Origin: Chloroflexota bacterium
GTDB lineage: Bacteria > Chloroflexota > Dormibacteria > Dormibacterales > Dormibacteraceae
Direction: 5' to 3'
DNA length: 64,000 nt
Assembly: GCA_005880915.1 (NCBI GenBank)
Contig: VBIW01000039.1
Coordinates: 62,001-126,000 of the forward strand
The translations under genes were made by a program, and so were the position numbers. Shown piece after piece: positions 17,406-25,535 of this stretch (positions are counted from its first letter, which is position 1; the number at the start of each line of letters is the position of its first letter). Under the pieces are notes generated by a model, which was given only the letters and a program-made list of their open reading frames with translations, did not search any database and was not told where the DNA came from.

Positions 17406-18586
17406 GAGCCGACTATCAGGTCTTCCAGCCCGCGCGGATAGTCAGTCATCACGCGGCAGCCGTCCTCTGTGATGACGACCGTGTCCGAGTGCCGAAATCC
17501 GCCGAGCTCCTTGATGTAGACGCCGGGCTCCACCGTGAAGACCATGCCCGGCTCGAGGATCGCGTCGTCGCCTCGGTCGAGGAAGGGCGCCTCGTGTCCT
17601 TCCAGCCCGATCGAGTGGCCCACGTGGTGGCGGAGATTTTCTGTGACACCCAGCTCTTGGGCGAGGCGTACCGTGGCGAGCTCCACCTCGCCGGCCGGGA
17701 CGCCCGGAGCCATCACCTCGATGGCTCGCGACTGCAGCGCCAGCATCGCCTCGAAAGCCCGCTTCTGTTCGGGTGAGGGCTCGCCGACGATCATCGTCCG
17801 CTCCAGCTCGCTGCGGTAGCCGTCGATGTTCGCCGCGGCGCCGCTGACCAGGACATCGCCTCCCTGAATCCCGTGCCCTTTGACGAAGCCGTGCGGCATG
17901 GCTGTCTCGCGCCCTCCGACGAACATCGCGGTGATGCCCGTGTCGTCCCCGCCTCGGGGCCGCCAGCCGGGCATCTCGCGGACCATCTCAAAGAGCGTTT
18001 CGATGGCGGCCGGCGTGTAGCACTCCATCTCCGTCTTGCCGGTCTGGATCGCCCCCTGCATCCGGCGGTGCGCTCGCGCGGCCCAATCGCAGCTGAGCTG
18101 GATGCATTCGAGCTCGGCTTTTGACTTCACCCGGCGCAGCGACTCGACGAGCAGCTCGGCGTCGACCGGCTCCACGCCGACAAGGTCGCTGAGCCGAGGC
18201 CCGCGGTAGCCCCAGTACGGAACGTAGCCGTCGTGGTCGGCGCCGGTGCGCTCTGGCCGGGCGTTCATCTCGGTCAGCACTCCCACGACGCTCTCCATCG
18301 GGTGCTCGGCGCCGGGGTACTCGAAGTAGATGCGCACCTGGTCCACGGACGTCGAGGACTCGGCATGCTCCTTCTCGACTGCCGGCACGACGAGTGAGGA
18401 TTGGCCGCTCGAGCCGATGACGAGCGCGATCGGCCGTTCGGTCGGGATGTGGTGGAAGCCGGTCAGGTAAGCGACCCGCGCGGGATAGAAGACGCACAGC
18501 ACGTCGAGACCGGCGGCCTGCATGCCGGCGGCCACGCTTTCGCGCCGCAGGTCGTACTCGGCGCGCGAGATGTAGGGGACGGGCAT
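17402..18586 (-). CDS. M24 (aminopeptidase P/creatinase-fold) family protein
   Basis: A 394-residue pita-bread-fold protein with a creatinase N-terminal domain (VAYLTGFHHIPTERPIALVI) and an M24 catalytic domain. HHVGHSIGLEGHE and FTVEPGVYI keep one His and the Glu ligand region. The usual first metal Asp is Ser248 (VLVSGAAANIDGYRSELERT) and the second is Glu260. The SELERT pattern is like creatinase and ectoine hydrolase, which are metal-independent, so a non-peptidase hydrolase is possible. ATG at 18586 is favoured; the open frame continues to 18685 without conserved features. It lies 64 bases downstream of the E1-beta gene on the same strand. Confidence 0.87.
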   Translation of the reverse strand: MPVPYISRAEYDLRRESVAAGMQAAGLDVLCVFYPARVAYLTGFHHIPTERPIALVIGSSGQSSLVVPAVEKEHAESSTSVDQVRIYFEYPGAEHPMESVVGVLTEMNARPERTGADHDGYVPYWGYRGPRLSDLVGVEPVDAELLVESLRRVKSKAELECIQLSCDWAARAHRRMQGAIQTGKTEMECYTPAAIETLFEMVREMPGWRPRGGDDTGITAMFVGGRETAMPHGFVKGHGIQGGDVLVSGAAANIDGYRSELERTMIVGEPSPEQKRAFEAMLALQSRAIEVMAPGVPAGEVELATVRLAQELGVTENLRHHVGHSIGLEGHEAPFLDRGDDAILEPGMVFTVEPGVYIKELGGFRHSDTVVITEDGCRVMTDYPRGLEDLIVGS

Positions 18587-18650
18587 CGATCCTGTCCCAG
18601 CTCGCCGAGGCGGGCCAGGGTGGGGACGAACTGTCGATGTTGTCGTGCGC

Positions 18651-19634
18651 TTAGTACGCGGCAAGCTTTCGCATCGCCTCCGCAATCTTCTGCGGGCTGG
18701 GCATGAAGAACTCCTCCTGGGGAGTGTTGAACGGCATCGCCGGTATGTCTGGGGCCGCGACGCGGGTCACCGGCCCGTCGAGGTCGTCGAAAGCGTGCTC
18801 GGAGATGATCGCCGCGATCTCCCCGCCGAATCCCCCGGTGAGGTTGTCCTCGTGCACGACCAGCGCCTTCCCTGTCTTACGCACCGAGGCGAGGATGGTC
18901 TCGCGGTCGAGCGGCGCGAGCGTGCGCAGGTCGACCACCTCGACGCTGATGCCCTCGTTCTGGAGCTGGTCGGCTGCCTCCAGGCAGTAGTGGGTCATCA
19001 AGCCCCACGCGAAGCAGCTCATGTTCGCGCCCGCCCTCCTGACCACGGCCGGGCCGATTGGCACGAGGTGGTCGCCGTTCGGCACATCCTCGGCGACCAG
19101 GCGGTACACCTTCTTGTGCTCGAGGAAGAGGACCGGGTCGGGATCGCGGATGGCGGATTTGAGGAGGCCGTGAGCATCGGCCGGCATGCTGGGCACGACC
19201 ACCTTCAGGCCGGGCACGTGGGCATAGAAGGCCTCGATGGACTGCGAGTGGTAGAGCCCGCCGTGAACTCCACCGCCGAATGGGGTACGGATCACGATCG
19301 GCACCCCCCAGTCGCCGTTCGACCGGTAGCGGGTGCGGGCCGCCTCGCTCACGATCTGGTCAAAAGCAGGATGTATGAAGTCGGCGAACTGGATCTCAGC
19401 GATCGGGATGAGTCCGTTCAAAGCGGCGCCGATGGCAACGCCGACGATGGCCGACTCCGCCAGGGGCGTGTCGAGAACACGCGACTCGCCGAAGCGGGCG
19501 TAGAGGCCGTCGGTCGCCCCGAACACGCCGCCCTTGAGCCCGACATCCTCGCCCATGACCAGCACGCGCTCGTCGCGCTCCATCTCCTCGGTCATGGCGC
19601 TGCGCACCGCCTCGATCATCCGCATCTCGGGCAT
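18651..19634 (-). CDS. 2-oxoacid dehydrogenase E1 component, beta subunit
   Basis: A 327-residue transketolase-like protein, the beta half of a thiamine-diphosphate E1 (pyruvate or branched-chain 2-oxoacid dehydrogenase). Visible motifs are VLVMGEDVGLKGGVFGAT with the cofactor-contacting Glu, DTPLAESAIVGVAIGAALNG, the QIVSEAARTRYRSNG helix and the C-terminal domain DLRTLAPLDRETI. No alpha subunit, E2 or lipoyl protein is nearby, so its partners are elsewhere in the genome. ATG at 19634 is used, since the frame upstream runs into the divergent whiA promoter. The M24 gene follows on the same strand. Confidence 0.93.
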   Translation of the reverse strand: MPEMRMIEAVRSAMTEEMERDERVLVMGEDVGLKGGVFGATDGLYARFGESRVLDTPLAESAIVGVAIGAALNGLIPIAEIQFADFIHPAFDQIVSEAARTRYRSNGDWGVPIVIRTPFGGGVHGGLYHSQSIEAFYAHVPGLKVVVPSMPADAHGLLKSAIRDPDPVLFLEHKKVYRLVAEDVPNGDHLVPIGPAVVRRAGANMSCFAWGLMTHYCLEAADQLQNEGISVEVVDLRTLAPLDRETILASVRKTGKALVVHEDNLTGGFGGEIAAIISEHAFDDLDGPVTRVAAPDIPAMPFNTPQEEFFMPSPQKIAEAMRKLAAY

Positions 19635-19697
19635 TGAGAGACATTGTGCGCGGTCAGGGTCAAGACATATGTGGACTGGAAGGGCCCCCTCGCGCGT

Positions 19698-19741
19698 TAG
19701 ACTCGATGGGAAAGGGGGGAAGGTAATAACCTTCCTGGAGG
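19698..19741 (+). promoter_or_regulatory. Putative whiA promoter -10 and ribosome site
   Basis: TAGACT at 19698-19703 looks like a -10 hexamer. GGAGG at 19737-19741 lies 8 bases before the ATT at 19750, ideal Shine-Dalgarno spacing for that codon. Together they argue against a start at ATG 19669, which would be upstream of the transcript. Confidence 0.55.
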
Positions 19742-19749
19742 TAGACGCG

Positions 19750-20667
19750 ATTTCGTTCGCGGCTGAGGTCAAGAACGAGATGGCTGGGCTTCTTCCGGCA
19801 CGGCCCTGCTGTCAAATGAGCGAGCTGCTCGGCATCTATTACGGCTCGCGAGGACGCCTGCTCGGTGGCGAGCGCGGACGCTCCGCGTACTTCTCGCTGC
19901 TTCGCAACGCCGTCGCGCGCAAAGTCGTTCGGCTGGGGCGGGCGGTGGCGCGCATGGAGGCCAAGTACCAGGCCGTGAAGACGCGCAAGCGCATGTCCTT
20001 TTTCATCGAGCTTGTGCTGCCGAACGATGTTGTGGCCGCTTTCTCGAAACCGCCCGTGCAGGCGGTCCCAGATGCGGCATGCGACCGCAAGGCGATGCTG
20101 CGCGGTCTGTTTCTTGGCTGCGGCTCGGTCAACGCACCCAGCACTCGCTACCACCTGGAGTTCGTCGCCCCCACCGCATCGTGGGCGCTTGTGATCTCGC
20201 GCCTGATCGAGGGCGCGGGCGTGAAGGCCGGCGTCACCGAACGGGGCGGCCAGGCCGTCGTCTACGTCAAGGACGGCGATGGGATCGTGCGGCTGCTCTC
20301 GCTGATGGGTGCCAGCCGCGCGGTGATGGAGTTCGAGAACGTGCGCGTGGTGCGCGAGGTGAGCGGCGAGGTGAATCGCCGGCTGAACTTCGAGACCGCG
20401 AACATCGGCAAGACGATCGGATCGGGCATGCGCCAGGCTGCCGCCATCGGGCGGCTCGAAGCTGATGGCAAGCTCGACCGCCTTCCCCCCGCGCTCCGCG
20501 AGATGGCTCGCTGGAGAAGCCAGAACCCTGAGCTCAACCTGGGCGAGCTGGCGGGTCAGATGAAGCTGTCGAAGTCGGCCGTAAATCACCGTCTGCGTAG
20601 GCTGCAGCAGCTGGCCATATCGAACGGAGAATCGCGCTCCTCCAAGCCTGAACGCCGCTCCGCATAA
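19750..20667 (+). CDS. whiA: WhiA-family DNA-binding protein, probably ATT start
   Basis: WhiA regulates cell division or sporulation genes in Gram-positive-type bacteria. It has a LAGLIDADG-like N-terminal part (KAMLRGLFLGCGSVNAPSTR, then YHLEFV) and a C-terminal helix-turn-helix (LGELAGQMKLSKSAVNHRLR). The family begins MSF(S/A)xEVKxEL; here that segment reads ISFAAEVKNEM, where I is ATT at 19750 preceded by GGAGG at good spacing. There is no in-frame ATG, GTG or TTG nearby except ATG 19669, 27 codons earlier. The Cys pair RPCC is also typical. It precedes gap, pgk and tpiA, as in many Actinomycetota and Chloroflexota. Confidence 0.94.
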   Translation: MSFAAEVKNEMAGLLPARPCCQMSELLGIYYGSRGRLLGGERGRSAYFSLLRNAVARKVVRLGRAVARMEAKYQAVKTRKRMSFFIELVLPNDVVAAFSKPPVQAVPDAACDRKAMLRGLFLGCGSVNAPSTRYHLEFVAPTASWALVISRLIEGAGVKAGVTERGGQAVVYVKDGDGIVRLLSLMGASRAVMEFENVRVVREVSGEVNRRLNFETANIGKTIGSGMRQAAAIGRLEADGKLDRLPPALREMARWRSQNPELNLGELAGQMKLSKSAVNHRLRRLQQLAISNGESRSSKPERRSA

Positions 20668-20719
20668 CATTTACGGCGTCCTTCAACACTTCTCCGAACA
20701 TCACTAGGAGCACGCCCCT

Positions 20720-21730
20720 ATGGCACTCAAGGTCGGCATCAACGGCTTCGGACGCATAGGCCGCAACATCTACCGAGCGGCCTGGCAGCTCAAGCCGCAC
20801 TTCGAGATCGTCGCGGTCAACGACATCGGCGACGCCAAGACTTTTGCCCATCTCCTCAAGCACGACACCGCGCTGGGCACGTTCGAGCCGGCGGTAAAAG
20901 CTGATGGCGATTCCATCCGCGTCGACGGCCACACCGTCAAGTTCCTCACCCAGAAAGACCCGGCCGAGCTGCCGTGGAAAGACCTTGGGGTAGATCTCGT
21001 CATCGAATCGACCGGGCTCTTCACCGACGCGCATAAGGCTCGGGTCCACATCGACAAAGGCGGGACGAAGAAGGTCGTCATCTCCGCTCCGGCGACCAAC
21101 CAGGACTACACGGTGGTCATGGGCGTCAACCACAAGGGCTACGACACAAAAAAGCACGATGTCATCTCGAACGCGAGCTGCACGACCAACTGCTTCGTCC
21201 CGCTTGCCAAGGTGCTGCACGACTCCTTCGGCATCGAGACCGGGATGATGACCACGATCCACGCGTACACCGCGGACCAGAAGCTCCAGGACCTCCCGCA
21301 CAAAGACTTGCGGCGGGCTCGAGCTGCCGCGGACAACATCATCCCTACCTCCACCGGCGCCAACCGCGCAGTCGCCGAGGTGCTGCCTGACCTGGCCGGC
21401 AAGTTCGCCGGCATCTCGTTCCGCGTCCCCATCCTGGACGTGTCGGTCGTCGACCTAACGGTGCGGCTTGGGAAGACAACGACCGCGGAGGACATCAACG
21501 CGGCATTCGAGGAGGCGGCGAGCGGCGAGCTGCGTGGCATCCTCGCGGTCTCCCACGAAGAGCTGGTCTCGTCCGATTTCAAGAACGACTCACATTCCTC
21601 GATCGTGGACGCGCCCCTGACTGCCATGCTGGCCGGGGACTGGGCCAAAGTCGTCAGCTGGTACGACAACGAGTGGGGGTTCAGCTGTCGCATGGTCGAC
21701 CTGGTCAACTACATGGCGGAGCGGCTCTGA
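20720..21730 (+). CDS. gap: Glyceraldehyde-3-phosphate dehydrogenase, type I
   Basis: This enzyme oxidises glyceraldehyde 3-phosphate to 1,3-bisphosphoglycerate in glycolysis. KVGINGFGRIGRNIYRA is the NAD-binding start, SNASCTTNCFVPLAKVL holds the catalytic Cys, and HAYTADQKLQDLPHKDLRRA, PTSTGANRAV and SWYDNEWGFSCRMVDL are all present. The 336-residue length is normal. AGGAG lies upstream of the ATG. It heads a glycolytic run with pgk (overlapping by 4 bases) and tpiA. Confidence 0.98.
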   Translation: MALKVGINGFGRIGRNIYRAAWQLKPHFEIVAVNDIGDAKTFAHLLKHDTALGTFEPAVKADGDSIRVDGHTVKFLTQKDPAELPWKDLGVDLVIESTGLFTDAHKARVHIDKGGTKKVVISAPATNQDYTVVMGVNHKGYDTKKHDVISNASCTTNCFVPLAKVLHDSFGIETGMMTTIHAYTADQKLQDLPHKDLRRARAAADNIIPTSTGANRAVAEVLPDLAGKFAGISFRVPILDVSVVDLTVRLGKTTTAEDINAAFEEAASGELRGILAVSHEELVSSDFKNDSHSSIVDAPLTAMLAGDWAKVVSWYDNEWGFSCRMVDLVNYMAERL

Positions 21731-22893
21731 AAGCTTCGATCACGACAGTCGACGTCACGGGCAAGCGCGTCCTCGTCCGGGAGGACCTCAACGTCCCGAT
21801 GTCGAACGGCGCCATCGCCGACGACAGCAGGGTCCGCGCCGCTGCGCCGACGTTGCAGCACCTGGCGCGGCGCGGCGCCCGCGTGATCGTCATGTCGCAC
21901 CTTGGCCGGCCCAAGGACCGCGAGCCGGAGCTCTCCCTCAAGCCGATCGCCGCAGGCGTCGGTCGGTGGGTCGGCCGCGATGTCCAGTTTGCGGAGGACT
22001 GCGTCGGCGAGCCTGCAATCGCGGCTGTGGACAGCCTCCAGTCGGGCCAGGTCCTCCTCCTCGAGAACGTCCGCTTCCATAAAGAGGACGAGACGAACGA
22101 CGCGGCTTTCGCCCGGCGCCTCGCCTCGCTCGGCGACCTGTTCGTCAACGATGCGTTCGCGGCCTCGCACCGCGCTCACGCCTCGGTGGTCGGCGTGGCC
22201 GCCTACCTTCCGGCATTCGCTGGCGAGCTGATGGAAGCTGAGCTGGCCGCACTCCACCAGGCGCTCGACAACCCGCGCCGGCCGATGATCGCGGTCGTCG
22301 GTGGGGCGAAGGTCTCGACCAAGGTTGGCGTGCTGCGGAACCTGCTGAAAAAGGTCGACTTCCTCCTCATCGGAGGCGCGATGGCCAACACCTTTTTCAA
22401 GGCCAAGGGATGGCCGACGGGCAGCGGGCTGGTCGAGGAACCAGCGCTCGACGAGGCGAGAGCGGTCGCCGCGGAAGCGGGCGACAAGCTGGTGCTGCCG
22501 GTAGACCTCGTGTGCGCGCGAAAGGTGGAACCGGGCGAAGCCCTGCGCATCATGGAGGCGGACAAGGTCGAGCCCGGATGGAAGGCGCTGGACATCGGGC
22601 CGCGGACCGTCATCCAGTTCGGTGAAAGGCTGCGCGGCGCCGGCACCGTGATCTGGAACGGGCCGGTCGGCGTGGCCGAGATCAAAGACTTCAGCGACGG
22701 GACGAAGGCCGTCGGCGAGGCGATCGCCCGCTCGGGCGCCTACACGCTGGTTGGAGGAGGCGACACCGTCGCGGCGATCGAGGCGCTTGGCCTGGCCGGG
22801 CGCTACTCGCACGTTTCCACCGGCGGCGGTGCGACGCTCGAGTACCTCGAAGGCAAGGAGCTGCCGGGCATCGCAATCCTCAAGGAAGCGTGA
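21727..22893 (+). CDS. pgk: Phosphoglycerate kinase, likely CTG start
   Basis: Transfers phosphate from 1,3-bisphosphoglycerate to ADP. GKRVLVREDLNVPM, the VIVMSHLGRPKD substrate loop, VLLLENVRFHKEDE, the FVNDAFAASHRAHAS segment, VVGGAKVSTKVGVL and YTLVGGGDTVAA are all diagnostic. The family begins just before the first strand (KASITTVDVTGKRV). In this frame the only codon at that place is CTG 21727, overlapping the gap stop as CTGA with GGAG 5 bases upstream. GTG at 21673 would add 18 residues inside gap. Length from CTG is 388 residues, as expected for the family. Confidence 0.96.
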   Translation: MKASITTVDVTGKRVLVREDLNVPMSNGAIADDSRVRAAAPTLQHLARRGARVIVMSHLGRPKDREPELSLKPIAAGVGRWVGRDVQFAEDCVGEPAIAAVDSLQSGQVLLLENVRFHKEDETNDAAFARRLASLGDLFVNDAFAASHRAHASVVGVAAYLPAFAGELMEAELAALHQALDNPRRPMIAVVGGAKVSTKVGVLRNLLKKVDFLLIGGAMANTFFKAKGWPTGSGLVEEPALDEARAVAAEAGDKLVLPVDLVCARKVEPGEALRIMEADKVEPGWKALDIGPRTVIQFGERLRGAGTVIWNGPVGVAEIKDFSDGTKAVGEAIARSGAYTLVGGGDTVAAIEALGLAGRYSHVSTGGGATLEYLEGKELPGIAILKEA

Positions 22894-23685
22894 GTGAGTA
22901 GCCGCCCGCCCGGGATGCCGCTCGTGGCGGCCAACTGGAAGATGAACCCGACGAACATCGACGATGCGCTCGACCTCGCGCGCGGAATCCTTTCGGTCGC
23001 GCGAGGACACTCTGAGCGCGTCGAGGTGGTCATCGTGCCTCCCTTCCCGTGGCTGATCGGCGTTTCCGAGGTGCTCGACTCGTCAGGTGTGAAGCTCGGT
23101 GCCCAGGACTGTTTCTGGGAGATGTCGGGCGCCTACACCGGCGAGGTCTCGCCCGCGATGCTCAAGGGAATGTGCCAATGGGTGATCGTCGGCCACTCGG
23201 AGCGGCGTCTGTACCTCGGCGAGACCGATGACATGGTGGCGAAGAAGACGGCGTCGGCTCTCTCCAGCGAGCTCGGCGTGATCATGTGCGTCGGCGAGCT
23301 GGCGGACCACTACGACGCCGGAACGTCGGATCAGGTCGTCTCGGCCCAGGTCAAGGCGGGTCTGGCCAGCTGCTCGGCGGACGATTCGGCGCGCCTCGTC
23401 ATCGCCTATGAGCCGGTGTGGGCGATCGGGACTGGGAAGAACGCCGACCCTGAGCACGCGTACCGGACGATGCGGCTCATCCGCAAGGTGGTGGGGGAGA
23501 TGATCGGCGCGGGCGCGGCGCGCAAGGTCCGCATCCTTTATGGGGGGAGCGTCAACTCGAAAAACGTGCAGCAGTACGTCGAGCTGCCTCTATGCGACGG
23601 AGCGTTGGTCGGTGGGGCGAGCCTGGACGCTGACGAGTTCGCGCATATTGTGAAAGTGACCGCGGAGGTCTATGGCCATCGCTAG
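22894..23685 (+). CDS. tpiA: Triosephosphate isomerase
   Basis: Interconverts dihydroxyacetone phosphate and glyceraldehyde 3-phosphate. The three catalytic residues are visible: Lys in AANWKMNPT, His in VIVGHSERRLYLGET, and Glu in AYEPVWAIGTGKNA. The phosphate loop ILYGGSVNSKNV and GALVGGASLDADEF are present too. The GTG start follows directly on the pgk stop codon. At 263 residues it is slightly longer than typical because of a short N-terminal extension before MPLVAANW. It is part of the gap-pgk-tpiA transcript. Confidence 0.98.
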   Translation: MSSRPPGMPLVAANWKMNPTNIDDALDLARGILSVARGHSERVEVVIVPPFPWLIGVSEVLDSSGVKLGAQDCFWEMSGAYTGEVSPAMLKGMCQWVIVGHSERRLYLGETDDMVAKKTASALSSELGVIMCVGELADHYDAGTSDQVVSAQVKAGLASCSADDSARLVIAYEPVWAIGTGKNADPEHAYRTMRLIRKVVGEMIGAGAARKVRILYGGSVNSKNVQQYVELPLCDGALVGGASLDADEFAHIVKVTAEVYGHR

Positions 23686-23699
23686 ATCGGGTTCCATCA

Positions 23700-23770
23700 G
23701 CCCCTCCGGCGCTTCGCGCCACCTCCCCACAAGTGGGGAGGAGCCAGTTCCCCATGAATGGGGAGGTGCT
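23700..23770. repeat. Dispersed hairpin repeat, family B copy 2
   Basis: CCCCTCCGGCGCTTCGCGCC is followed by the inverted repeats CCTCCCCACAAGTGGGGAGG and TTCCCCATGAATGGGGAGG. It lies between tpiA and gpmA. The ATG in its loop (23758) is in frame with gpmA but is unlikely to be the start. Confidence 0.8.
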
Positions 23771-23787
23771 TTCTCCCGCGGAGGTTC

Positions 23788-24567
23788 ATGAACACCTCTA
23801 GTCGGCCCGGGACTTTGATCTTGTTGCGGCACGGGGAGAGCACCTGGAATCTCGAGAACCTGTTCACCGGGTGGACAGACGTCCCCTTGAGCGAGCGAGG
23901 CACGAAAGAGGCGGTGGAGGCCGGGCGCCTGATGAAAGAGGCCGGCCTCCGGCCGAGCGTGGTCCACGAGTCGCTGCTGCTGCGCGCCATCCAGACGACG
24001 CAGCTGGCGCTCGGCGAGATGGCAATGTCGTGGGTCCCAGTGAAGCGCACATGGCGGTTGAACGAGCGCCACTACGGTGCGCTGCAGGGACTCAACAAGA
24101 AGCAGACAGCCGAGAAATACGGCGAGGACAAGGTCAAGGTGTGGCGGCGCAGCTACGACGTAAGGCCGCCGGACCTCGACTCCTCCGACAAGCGGCATCC
24201 GTCACATGACCCCCGCTACGCGGCGCTGCCGCCAGAGCTGCTGCCCGGCGCCGAGTGTCTGAAAGACGTCGTCGAGCGAATGCTCCCCTACTGGTACGAC
24301 GCGATCGTGCCCGACCTGCTTCTGTATCCATGCGTGATGGTCTCCGCGCACGGGAACAGCCTGCGCGCGCTGGTCAAGCACCTCGAGGGCCTGGGCGACC
24401 AGGAGGTTGTCGAGCTGAACATCCCGACCGGCGTGCCCCGCGTGTACGAGCTGGGTTCAGACTTCCGACCGAAGTCGTGGCGATACCTTGGGGACGCTGC
24501 GGAGGTCGAGCGCCGCGCGGCGGCGGTCAAATCCCAGGCTTCAAGTTCGAAATCTTCAACCTCTTAG
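23788..24567 (+). CDS. gpmA: 2,3-bisphosphoglycerate-dependent phosphoglycerate mutase
   Basis: Interconverts 3- and 2-phosphoglycerate. [20 protein letters not shown] carries the phospho-histidine, [15 protein letters not shown] the loop of the dPGM family, and [19 protein letters not shown] the second catalytic His. ATG 23788 follows a GGAGG site. The longer in-frame ATG at 23758 lies inside a dispersed repeat and would add ten residues translated from it. The low-complexity Ser-rich tail ([12 protein letters not shown]) is beyond the fold. It continues the glycolytic gene run, separated from tpiA by a family B repeat. Confidence 0.96.
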   Translation: MNTSSRPGTLILLRHGESTWNLENLFTGWTDVPLSERGTKEAVEAGRLMKEAGLRPSVVHESLLLRAIQTTQLALGEMAMSWVPVKRTWRLNERHYGALQGLNKKQTAEKYGEDKVKVWRRSYDVRPPDLDSSDKRHPSHDPRYAALPPELLPGAECLKDVVERMLPYWYDAIVPDLLLYPCVMVSAHGNSLRALVKHLEGLGDQEVVELNIPTGVPRVYELGSDFRPKSWRYLGDAAEVERRAAAVKSQASSSKSSTS

Positions 24568-24615
24568 ACTGGTTTAAGTCAGGACAACTTCAATTCGTGA
24601 AAGGGGGGACCACAT

Positions 24616-25230
24616 ATGGCTTTTGAGCTACCCAAGCTGCCCTACGCGTTCGATGCCCTCGAGCCGCACATCGACGCCAAGACGATGGAGATCCATCACG
24701 ACAAGCACCACGCCGCATACGTGACGAACGCGAACGCCGCGCTCGAGAAGCACCCTGAGTTCGGCAAGAAGACGGTCGAGGAGCTGCTGTGGGGCATCAA
24801 CGACGTGCCGGAGGACATCCGCACTGTGATCCGCAACAACGCCGGCGGCCACGCCAACCACTCGATCTTCTGGACCATCATGGGCCCGGGCGGTGGGGGC
24901 AACCCGAGCGGCCGCATCGCGGACGCGCTGAAGAACACGTTCGGCGGCTACGACCAGTTCAAAGAGCAGCTGCAGAAGACCGCGGTCGGTCAGTTCGGCA
25001 GCGGCTGGGCGTGGCTGGTCGCGGACAGACAGGGCAAGCTCGCGATCAAGGGGTATCCCAACCAGGACAGCCCCTACATGGACGAGCTGACGCCGCTCTT
25101 CGGCGTCGACGTGTGGGAGCACGCCTACTACCTGAAGTATCAGAACCGGCGCGCCGACTACGTCACGGCGTGGTTCAACACCTTGAACTGGGACGCGATC
25201 AACTCGCGATTCGGCTCCGTCTGGGCTTAG
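24616..25230 (+). CDS. sodA: Superoxide dismutase, Fe/Mn family
   Basis: Detoxifies superoxide in the cytosol. The N-terminal helical hairpin has METMEIHHDKHH-like EIHHDKHHAAYVTNAN with the first metal His. NNAGGHANHSIFW holds the second His, and DVWEHAYYLKYQNRRADYV holds the Asp and third His. The GPGGGGNPSG loop favours a manganese or cambialistic enzyme, but metal choice cannot be fixed by reading. AAAGGGGGGACC is a strong ribosome site before the ATG. Length is 204 residues, normal. Confidence 0.97.
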   Translation: MAFELPKLPYAFDALEPHIDAKTMEIHHDKHHAAYVTNANAALEKHPEFGKKTVEELLWGINDVPEDIRTVIRNNAGGHANHSIFWTIMGPGGGGNPSGRIADALKNTFGGYDQFKEQLQKTAVGQFGSGWAWLVADRQGKLAIKGYPNQDSPYMDELTPLFGVDVWEHAYYLKYQNRRADYVTAWFNTLNWDAINSRFGSVWA

Positions 25231-25261
25231 CCGGGCTCCACGGGTAAAATCTCCGGGTCCC

Positions 25262-25519
25262 ATGGCTAAGCTCCAGAACGCGCTGGTCATCGCGGAGGCC
25301 GTGCTCGCGATCCTCCTCATGGCCGGCGTGCTGATTCAGACACCCAAGGCGTCGGGCCTCGGCGGGACGATCGGCGGCGGCGATTCCGGGCTCGGCGGCG
25401 GTTACCGAACCCGGCGCGGCCTCGAGCGGCAGATCTACTGGACCACATGGGTCCTGGTCGCCGCGTTCCTCATCTGCTCGATAGCCAACGTCTGGGTGAC
25501 TACGCATCTCACGGGGTAG
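25262..25519 (+). CDS. secG: Protein translocase subunit SecG
   Basis: A small membrane subunit of the SecYEG channel. This 85-residue protein has two hydrophobic segments (ALVIAEAVLAILLMAGVLI and WVLVAAFLICSIANVWV) joined by the glycine-rich loop GLGGTIGGGDSGLGGGYRT and the TRRGLERQIYWTT segment typical of SecG. Its place after tpiA is the usual one in many Gram-positive-type genomes, here with gpmA and sod inserted. A TAAAAT hexamer lies 11 bases before the ATG. Confidence 0.93.
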   Translation: MAKLQNALVIAEAVLAILLMAGVLIQTPKASGLGGTIGGGDSGLGGGYRTRRGLERQIYWTTWVLVAAFLICSIANVWVTTHLTG

Positions 25520-25535
25520 CTTCCTCGTCGCCGCG

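Noticed and set aside
23758-23787. ATG 23758 as the gpmA start
   Set aside because: It lies in the loop of a dispersed hairpin repeat and lacks a ribosome site; ATG 23788 has GGAGG at correct spacing.
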